Source: Protostelium mycophagum (taxonomy: Eukaryota; Evosea; Variosea; Protosteliida; Protosteliaceae). Taken from it: DNA of 34,809 bases. This document shows positions 26,119-34,809 of this stretch, piece by piece (positions within the stretch are counted from its first letter, which is position 1; every line of letters begins with the position of its first letter). The stretch spans positions 5,837-40,645 of the forward strand of contig KV920949.1 in NCBI GenBank assembly GCA_002081555.1. Reading direction: 5' to 3'. Under the pieces are notes generated by a model, which had not been told where the DNA came from, did no database searches, and saw only the letters and a list, made by a program, of their open reading frames with translations. Both the position numbers and the translations under genes were made by a program.

Positions 26119-29100
26119 ATGGATGATGCTAATTTCCTTTCGCTTGTTTTCACGATCTACAACGGCCCGTTTTCGGCAGGCGCCATGACCATTTTCAGCC
26201 CGGCAGCCTCAGACGATGATACAATGAGCGGAAGTGCAACAACAATACGCTTGGAAATAAGCACTCTCTTAAGAAGGCAGCCACTTTCTGAGATTATCTT
26301 TTGCATGTCCAGTTCAAATGCAGGTCAGATTATTGAACGCGAACAGACACCTTACTGACAAATATAGAGCGTTTTCTGGCAAATAAAGGAAATGGCTGCT
26401 TCATTTTGAGAGTGGATGAAGAATCAGCAGGCGATGAGGGTGTGCCGTGAGTCTCTCATCATAGACAATAACTATTCTGCCATCATTGAAAAATGAATTG
26501 TGATCACAATGTGGTGGTTAAATCATCACTATCAAATTGAGAAGCCATCCACATTTGAACAGAATTTCCGCACAACGGTTGCGGCATGAAATTATAAAAT
26601 ATTCAACGCTATGAAAAGTTGCAAAAGATGACATCCCGCAGAATACAGGCCACTTTTCGCTTCAGAGAAAATATTAGAAATACAGTCTTGCCTTTTTTCA
26701 AAGGCAAACATATTCGTGTAGATAGAGATGGCATCGATGTGTATAAATTAGAAGGAGCAGTGTGGAAACAATGCCTCGGATTTGCACAAACCTCAGCTGA
26801 ATATTTTCCAAAATTAAGGAGATTTCTCTTGGAAGTGGCAATCAATAAGAATTTCCTCGGTAAGTCCCTTTTATGATGACGTGTAGTGACATCATTGAAG
26901 AATCCGATCTTCGGGAGAGCGAATTGAAGAACGAATTACAATATAGACAATTTGTCGTTTATCCTTCTGGAAGCAGTGTACATATCGTACAAGAATCTGT
27001 AGAGGGCTCAAGACAGGTCTACAACGCGGATTCTCTGAAATTTCACTGAAATCTCCAGGAAGTTCAGATTCACGCAGACATACCTAATTGTGTGTTCACT
27101 TTGAACGATCATAACACGGAAGGAAGACATCTTAATAAGGAGACATTTAATTCCATTCTATTGGATTTTTTACAAGTCGATCAAGAGGAGGAGTATTTAA
27201 CTAGGGCTGTGTTGGGTTACAATCCTCAGGAACTTGCTTCTTCGTGGGAAAATGACAAGCATCACGATAAGATGTCCGAGATCGAAGAGGTGACAAGACA
27301 TGTCTGAAGGACGAAGTTAACGCATTCTAGACAGGGGATAATTCAATATTGCATAAGTTCAGGATGATTCAACAATTGAAAGTGAAAGATGGGGTCAATG
27401 ACCAGGTCTGTTTTGACCCCTCGTGTTGTAGATGAATAATGATTACAGAGTGATGTACAGACACTGACACAAATTCTATTGGACATCAAATCATCCCCCA
27501 ACATGGAGACGAAGATGGGATGGATCAATAGAGGAATACTGAGACCCCTTGTTTCAGTGAGATATCTCGGAATAATCTTTCTTCTGAGAGTTGGAATAAT
27601 GCACCTTTGATTGTGATTTACAGCTATTTCACATCTACTTGTGATCGCAAGAAATTGACTTTCACAGCTTGTCTGCGTGAATCATAAAGAAGATAGTGAG
27701 ATATTCAAATTATGCTCGGAGGTAATTCATTCACGTCTGAATTTTGTCCTGATGTTGCAGATTCTCGTGAATCTCTTGGAAGAGAACTTTGACGGCAGCC
27801 GTAACGCAGTGTTTACGATGTTAAATCATTTCGAAAATCACATCGAATGTCTTGGGATGTCACTGCTCTTCCTGCCACTCCTTCAAATCGAACCTTTCCG
27901 AAACGTGAGGAACACGATTTTTTATTATTTTAATGAATCGTAGATTTTTGTCGAAGAATCAGGAGTGGCCAGGATGTGTGAAATATATCTGAAATCGAGT
28001 GTTATATTACTGGGAGCACCTAGTATAAATAGCATGGGAAGAGTTGGGGACGAGACCCTCCTCTTATCACCCAAGATATCAGAGAGTGGATGTTTAGATG
28101 AGCCAGATACAGAAGATGATCTGCTCGATCCATCCTATGATGATATTCCCCTCGAAGAAGGTGAGATCTGTCCGACAGATTTTTATTCGCGAAGCTGAAT
28201 GAGATAGGGTTTATCAGACGAGATAGAGATGCAGATCTGTTTCCTTCCTCTCTATCCCCTGTACTAATGGACGAGCCTCCAAACTTTACAAACGACTTGT
28301 CACTGTCCGTGCCAAATTTGAGCTTTGCGAAAAAACCGGCCATTCCTCTGTTGGTACTTCCTAAAAGAGCGGAGACGCCCACAAGGACAAGATCTGCCCG
28401 ACGAGATACTATGAGCATGCGAGCACCACAAGCAGGTGAAATTTCGTCGAAATTTCGGTGAAAGATGATTTTTAAATTTTACAGCGTTGGAAACAGAAGT
28501 GAGACAACAGAGCGCGACAAGAGAATTAAAATTGCTTGCTACAAAGCTCGGAGAAACATGTAAGAATTGGATCATTTTTATTGTGTACTTTTTGTACCAG
28601 TCTGATTCGATGTAGACATGTCATCAGATTTGACAGCTCTCTTGTCATTCAAACAATTGAACGATAAGAAAACGGGACAAGAGAGTAGGAAGGTGCCACT
28701 CATCCCCCAGTCTGAAGCGACATCGGACCGAATAGTGCACCCTTACGTACAGAAGTTCAGGGATTCAACATGTTACAAAATCCGCAATAATATTCTGAGA
28801 ATTTTCGGAAACCTCTTCTCTGACATAAAGGTCATTCAGGTGAATATAACAGTATTCAATGACTTTGACATTAATTTTGGGCAGAAGTCATATTCACCGG
28901 TGAATCTACTGTTTTCAGAGTTATTGATCAGCCATAAAGACAAGTCTCTCAGCGGAGATGAAGATTTTCGAGGTTTGATATACAAGGTCAACATATTTAT
29001 CCAATGTGTCATTCTAAAAAATGCAGATATTATCCCACTACGCAGAATATGTCGAGATATTCTACAAGCGAGATTGGGAGAGTTATACCAGAGATATGAG

Positions 29101-32100
29101 CTTTGAGAGAAAGAGGAACGCACTTCGCAAAACCGACAAGATGATATGGAGAATGGAAAATAGGTATTAAGAGACTGAACAATATCAATAATGACATTCT
29201 GACAGATTATCTGCCATGCTGAGAGAAGGAAGATTGAATCCCGGATTGAAATATGTCTTGATGATCATGGCGGGATATATTAAGCAGTGCAGTACATCTA
29301 CGATGCATAGACAAGTGATGGACGTGTCAGGCACGACCCTTGTACAGATCAAAGAAGCCATCACTGCCACCTTTAAAGTAGGCGAGCTTAACATCGATTC
29401 CATATGGGCCTTCCACACTTACCTTGAGGTGACATTGACATACGTGTCAAATCTGACATGTATCAGGTGGTTGATGAACTTGCGCTTCAGAACAGGTCGA
29501 AAGCCTATGATGAGTGGTTCATACAACATTTCTTAGGCAGAGAAGCGACCTTGAAAACCACAAAAGATTACTCGATGCAAGTGATGATCAATGCAGAGTT
29601 GAGAGATAGGCTCTTGGAGAAAGATAGAACCGGAGATACGATCAAGCAATTCAGATTGCGTCTTGTGCGACATTTTGGGGTAAGATTTCAGGCGTTGTTG
29701 GATATGTGGTGACGTCATCAGGTGTGCGTGGAATTGTTGAAGAGAAAGACAGACCGTTGTAATACTCAAGAAGTGATCGCATCCCCCGAGGCCATGCAGA
29801 TTGCGAAGCTTTTTACGTCCCTTGAATTCCTGTTGCTTCCGGTAACTTATATCTCGTTTTCTATAGGAGATGACAGATTTTCAGAATACCGGAATACTAT
29901 GGGAGTTTTTAAACTCGCAACAAATCGCCCAGGATTTTGGCGTAAAAGTCGAAATCTTGGAATTATTGGAGAGAATCTTCAAAGTGAAAAAATCCCCCTT
30001 TGTCAAAAAAAGAATTTACGTCGATTCTTACATCGGGTGAGTTCTATTCATTGTAGATGGCCGAAATTCTAAATTTCATCAAGATACCACTACCTGAGCT
30101 TCATCAAATTGTACAACAACTACAATTTAGACGACCCAACATTACAGATGTGCAAATTACACCTGAGCGCATTGCTCTCTTTTGCCACGGTGCATAATGA
30201 TAAGATCACTTTGAAGTTTTATCAACTCCGCGCGATGGATTTCCTCGTACGTGAGCTAAATTTAGAATTCGAAGCGAGGTGAATATTATATATGTACAGT
30301 CTTATTGTAGAATTGTGATAAACCAGGTCAGGTCGAAGGCAGAGAGGGATCAGATGGCTGTTCAGCGAGAGAAACAGCGTTTAGAGGAGATAAAAAAACA
30401 AGAAGAAGAAGCTGCGAAGGCTGCCGCTCAGCCAGGTGAGCAGAGATGTTCCTGAGGTCGACTAATTTTATTTCAAAAGCACCAAAGAAAGATGAAGCTA
30501 GTGACAACAGCGCGAAGCCACCGGTCCCAAAATTGGGAGGCATTCCGAAATTAACTCTGAAAGGAATCACGAAAGTCGACGCAGCCATGAATTCACCAGT
30601 TTTAAATTCTCCGGCACCGCCGCTGGTGGAACAACCTGGTAGTCATCATGTTCTGATATCAAAAATTTTGCGAGATTATGTATCGTACTAAGTTGCACAG
30701 TATCTTCAGCTCCGGCGATCCCAAAGTTATCTCTTGGTGGTGTTTCGAAAGTACCAGCGCTTGCATCAGTGCCCAAGTTGTCTATGGCGAGCATTCCGCC
30801 CAAGTTAGGGGGTATCCCGAAACTAACACTCAAGGGCATCTCAAAAACAGATGACGCCAAAGCGCCCGAAAAGACCGAAAAGGTGAGTCAATCTTCATTC
30901 CTCGTGTATTTCAAAGAGATTTTTTAGAATATATATGAATGCTGGTTAATGATTAAAGGATGATGAGACTTCAACACAAAACAATGACACTACAAATCCT
31001 TCAAATTCAGCTAGCTTCCAAATTTTAGAAGACCGAGCCTTTTATCTCGACGAAAGAAACAACCGCAAGTTGTATTTCCACAAAGACGTGCATATCGCCA
31101 TCCTTTTGCTGGTCTTCAATTTACTCTTCGCCGCCAAGTGAGTCATTTTTATACGAAGAAGAAACATGGGCTGATGATCCGCAGCAACACGCTTGCTGCA
31201 ATGTATTGCGAGTCCTATCCTTTGCAGAACAGAAAACTGAATATCTTGTTCATACTACATTTACGTATCCTTAAACCTATATTCATTTTCAGAAAAAAAT
31301 CCTTGACCGACAGACATTAATCACCCGATGAATGATGGCATCATCTCTGAATTATATTCTGAGATCATCAAGAATCACACACGTTCTTGTTACATACTTC
31401 TCAAGCTGCTCAGCACAAAATTATTCCAGGGTTCAATGTACTCCAACTTTGTACGCATCGGAGCGGGTGAGCTTCTACAATCGTTCAAGAGAAGTTGACA
31501 ACATACAGGTGCATACGGGAGTGTATATAAAGCTTGCGTCGCTCACGATGATAATTTTAAAGTTGCCGTGAAGCTCCTATCCTTGCCCAAGAGCATCCAC
31601 GACCGGTGTGCTCTTTACGATATCTTCACTGAAGTAAGATGTCATGATCATGGGGTGATCAGATGCTGAATTCCTCTGTAGGTGTCGATTTTGGATAAAT
31701 ACAAACAAGACCCAAGAGGATGCTTTTTGTACGACTTTGGCGTGGACCAAGAACATTATTGGTTGGTGATGAGATTGTACCGCATGAACCTTAAAGAATG
31801 GCGACTGAAGCAGACAAAATCTCTTGCAGAGAATCTACCTCTGTATCTCAACCTCTATACTTGTGTGTTGAACACGGTCATTTTTCTGCCTGATAACAGT
31901 GAGTCTTTCTCTTCAGTTTGTTATAATTTGACATAATATAGGGGTAAATCATTATGACCTCAAGTGCGAGAACATCTTGATCGACACATTCTTGCCAATG
32001 ATGACGGACATGGACATCTTCAATCAGTCAACCAACATTCCTAACTTCGTCACGCTACTTGGAGATTTTGGAACGTCCAAGATGTATGTCAGCGAACAAG

Positions 32101-33751
32101 GAGGTTTCACGACAAGAAACCGTGGTACAGAGGTAAACTCATGATATAATACTCTGAGACAACGTAATATAACATTTATCAGGTGATTAAGAGTCCAGAG
32201 ATGCTGAGAATTGCGTACACGAGCCAAAAGACAAATGATTCATATGACAGAAGGAAGAAAGTGGGAGCTAATAGCGCCTCGGACGTTTGGTCTTTAGGAT
32301 GCCTCTTCTTCGAGCTCTTGACTGGAGAGTTTTTATTCAATGACGATGACTTCGCCCGCTTTTTCACCATGATTTCCTCCTCCGAGGCGGTACGCATCTC
32401 TACACTATTGTAGAACAACCTAATGAAAAATTCAGGAATTAATCCCCAGAGAAAAACGAGCACTGATCAATAACACCGCAGAGATCATAGAGTTTTTAGA
32501 ATTTGTTCTGATCCGTAACCCGGTATTCAGACCCACAATTCTCGATGTAATTCAGCGGTTCATGTCAGTTCGAGGCGATTTCATGTCCAAGAATCTTCTC
32601 GCGCCAGAGCCGTACATCAAACCCAAATTGAAAAGTCAACAGAAGACGGTAAGTCAATCTAGAAGAGAGGTCTTTACTGAAGAAATAAGATACCTCCTGC
32701 TGCTCAACCTATCTATGTCGACAATAACGGGGATCAAGATGACTCCTCTGGTGAAGCATCCATATTTGAAACCATTAACGATAAGTTGTACATTGGTAAT
32801 TGGGCCGTCGCTTCCGATAAGAATTTAATGAAACGGAAATTGCAGGTATGCACGTCTACGAAATGATTAGAAGACGATATTAATTTGTTGCAGATCACAC
32901 ATTTGGTTTATTGCGGGCAGACTAAAGCACCCCATAGTGACAGATACGTCACCATGAATGTCACCATGAATGCAGAAAATGTCTCTTCTACAATGCAGCA
33001 TCTCGAGAGCATCAACACATTCGTGAAGGATGCGATCTTAAAGGGAGGACGTGTGATGATTTCATGTTTCAAACTGTCATATGCCGCTATCTGGGCGATC
33101 GGTAATACCAAGATCTTATCCCTCATCTAACGCAATGATCAGGACCTTTGATGGCTGCAAATTCTTGTACTTCCTTTGAAGCATATTTGCTATTGAGAGA
33201 GAAGAATTATAAGATCAGACCTCCTCAGTGGATGTTACAAGGAGTCGTAGAATGGGAAGAACGCCTCAACCACATTATGTCAGCACAGATGAGGCTATAT
33301 CAATGCTCTTGTGGAGCCACTGTTTTCAGGGCGTTTGCCCCTTTCGATCAAGAACCACGTCCCTGCCGGTGTAGAGTGAGTGTTAGTTTGACCTATTTCT
33401 CACATCTTTGTCTGATATCGACAGTCTGGTGATGACAATGAAGATTGCCCAGGAGTGGTGGGCTGTGCAGATTTCTTGGACGACATGACTCGCAGATATC
33501 ATTGCAGAGAAACCTCCATATCTTGGGGACAGACTCGAATTTCGAATGTTGGCAAAGGTTACGAGCAGAAAACAACCCAGCACTCCACGACGGTGCGTGG
33601 ACGAAACATGAGAAAGAGCTGGCGTCTCTTCCACTGCAGATCTTGCAATTTCCTCACCCACGCGATCAAGCAGGGCGGGCAAACAAGCACCGCAGACAAA
33701 AAGATAGCTATTGTTACAAATTTTCCAGTAGAGATAAATCAGCAGAGATAG
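26119..33751 (+). CDS. Giant kinase: helical N-terminus, Ser/Thr-type kinase, inactive DSP fold and Cys-rich tail
   Basis: A chain of more than 25 short exons, nearly all joined in phase, runs to TAG at 33749-33751. The N-terminal two thirds is helical, Arm-like sequence of unknown family (LVNLLEENFDGSRNAVFTML, LSAMLREGRLNPGLKYVLMI, LKFYQLRAMDFLVRELNLEF). A charged coil (about 30330-30440) and a linker repeating PKLGGIPKLTLKGI follow. The kinase spans about 31450-32600 with RIGAGAYGSVYKA, VAVKLL, NHYDLKCENILID, GDFGTSK, SPEML and DVWSLGC, so all key residues are present. Next is a DSP-like fold (about 32740-33290): LYIGNWAVAS, ITHLVYCG, then VMISCFKLSYAA where an active enzyme has HCxxGxxR; the His, Gly and Arg are missing. 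The tail has CSCG, CRC and CRSC clusters, a likely zinc site. The first exons are uncertain: coding frames near 26060-26120 and 26560-26640 do not join without a one-base shift. AATAAA at 33755-33760. Confidence 0.82.
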
Positions 33752-34385
33752 ATAAATAAATTCATGTGCAAATTGCAGCTAGTTTATGTTCCATCCTTTT
33801 TATTGGAATAGCAGTTATAACATTTCTCTATGTCAGTTGTGAGTGTGGAGATAGAGACCACCCACTATCAGCGTACACCACATACAACACTATGAACTTA
33901 GATAAGCTGCACAACCAGGTACAAATTAATATACAGGCCGGCCAGTTGAACACTCAAGGGGATTAATTCTCTCTGTCGGAGTCAAAAACGCCAAGTGTTT
34001 ACTTAATGGTACAACATAGAGATCAACTACCACATAAGTTTATATGGATGATTCGTTTCAGTGAAGAAGAGCTGGCATAGAGCTGGGCTGTGTGGCTTGA
34101 TTGAACTCTTGCACCCATTGCTTGACCCTGGTGTCGTCTCCACAAGCTTCATAGTGAAGATTCGCTGTTGATGCGGTGCATCTGATCAAGTAGCTCATCT
34201 GAGGTATGTTGGTCTGTCTGCAAGCTGGGCTGTGTGGCTTGATTGAACTTTTGCGCCCATTGGTTGACCCTGGTGTCGTCTCCACAAGCTTGATAGTGAA
34301 GATTCGCTGTTGATGCGGTGCATCTGATCAAGTAGCTCATCTGATGTATGTTGGTCTGTCTGCAATCTTGAGAGCTTCTGTCCAC
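33752..34385. other. Gene-poor stretch with a tandem duplication
   Basis: About 630 bp. A 60-codon plus-strand frame at 33769-33966 encodes a hydrophobic stretch (LFIGIAVITFLYVSC) and then a polar tail, but has no ATG at its head; it might be an exon of an unrecognised small membrane protein. The rest is the 142-bp tandem repeat. Confidence 0.5.
34081..34364. repeat. Tandem duplication, two copies of a 142-bp unit
   Basis: Copy 1 (34081-34222) and copy 2 (34223-34364) differ at only a handful of positions. The unit is not a multiple of three, so the open minus-strand frames running through it are repeats of the same sequence in different frames and are not convincing protein. Near identity points to a recent duplication. 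Confidence 0.95.
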
Positions 34386-34809
34386 TCAGTTCACGTCTAA
34401 AGCATATGTGACAATGTTGCTAGGCTTGATGTCGAAGTTGAAAATAGAAGAGCAATTGTATCTGCGCATCTGAAAACCGCCAGCCTGGAAACACGCTCCG
34501 TCCTTGCCGCAAATTCCACTGGCAGAAGTCCCTTGGCAGTCAGTGTCTGAGGTAAAGATGTGTCCTTCAACAAGTCCATTATTGCAAGTGAAGGAGGACC
34601 TCACATTTGGATAATATTGCACGCAGCTAGGATTGGAAATTGTGATTCAAGTAGTTTGCTGTTCTGACAAGAGCAATTCTATGTGTGAGTAGATGAATTT
34701 CACATTTTTAGAGGCGTAATCTGTTGATCCCATTTTTCAGCATGATTGGACTGAAAACTCTGACAAAAGTAGCAATGTTCATGTCATCTGCAAACAAGCC
34801 ACCACTTCA
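34386..34809 (-). CDS. C-terminal part of a cysteine-rich, probably secreted protein (partial)
   Basis: The last exon runs from about 34634 to the TGA at 34388-34386, after an acceptor tcctag. It reads CVQYYPNVRSSFTCNN, then HIFTSDTDCQGTSASGIC and GKDGACFQAGGFQMRRYNC, ending SNIVTYALDVN. The spacing of seven cysteines in about 80 residues suggests disulfides and an extracellular location, but I do not recognise the family. An upstream minus-strand open stretch (about 34700-34809, with DDMNIATFVRVFSPI) may be the preceding exon; the 5' part lies beyond the window. Confidence 0.5.

Noticed and set aside
32929-32943. CCCCATAGTGA in the DSP-like exon matching the hairpin arm sequence
   Set aside because: Only about 11 bases are shared, within a conserved coding region; treated as coincidence.
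34149-34385. Open frames through the 142-bp tandem repeat
   Set aside because: The repeat unit is not a multiple of three, so the frames are a by-product of duplication.

Overview
The window is nuclear DNA of a compact, intron-rich eukaryotic genome. Nearly every gene is cut by short GT-AG introns, mostly 38-75 nt. Genes are packed on both strands, with tail-to-tail neighbours as little as 31 bp apart and AATAAA signals overlapping stop codons. The gene mix (RFX factor, PACRG, RasGEF, SMCR8, an NHYDLKCEN-type kinase) suggests a flagellum-bearing protist. A protosteloid amoebozoan such as Planoprotostelium is my best guess, but this is inference and not a database match. I saw no convincing tRNA, rRNA, CRISPR array, retroelement or DNA transposon.

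Layout. 1-1469 (-): secreted GH72-like glycosidase, cut by the window start. 2571-4391 (+): intronless RFX transcription factor. 4478-6267 (-): unrecognised multi-exon membrane protein. 6674-11421 (+): 16-exon gene joining a complete RasGEF to two V4R (4-vinyl-reductase/XylR-N-like) domains, which is the most unusual gene here. 11553-13075 (+): OST48/WBP1. 13107-15467 (-): Sec1/Munc18. 15809-17131 (+): V-ATPase subunit d. 17327-18232 (+): PACRG. 18233-19019: intergenic, with a long imperfect hairpin. 19020-22058 (-): YME1-type i-AAA protease. 22320-25985 (-): SMCR8-like DENN protein. About 26119-33751 (+): a very large gene made of a helical N-terminal region, a repetitive linker, an intact protein kinase, a dead dual-specificity phosphatase fold and a cysteine-rich tail. 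33752-34385: gene-poor, with a 142-bp tandem duplication. 34386-34809 (-): the end of a cysteine-rich, probably secreted protein.

How the genes relate. There is no operon logic; these are independently transcribed genes. Three serve the secretory and membrane system (OST48, Sec1, V-ATPase d). YME1 is mitochondrial. SMCR8 belongs to lysosome/autophagy signalling. RFX (ciliary regulator) and PACRG (axonemal inner-junction protein) together point to a ciliated stage. The RasGEF-V4R and kinase-pseudophosphatase proteins look like lineage-specific signalling architectures.

Exon structures were assembled by hand from reading frame, splice signals and remembered family sequences. Boundaries called certain preserve frame across every junction; uncertain ones are marked.
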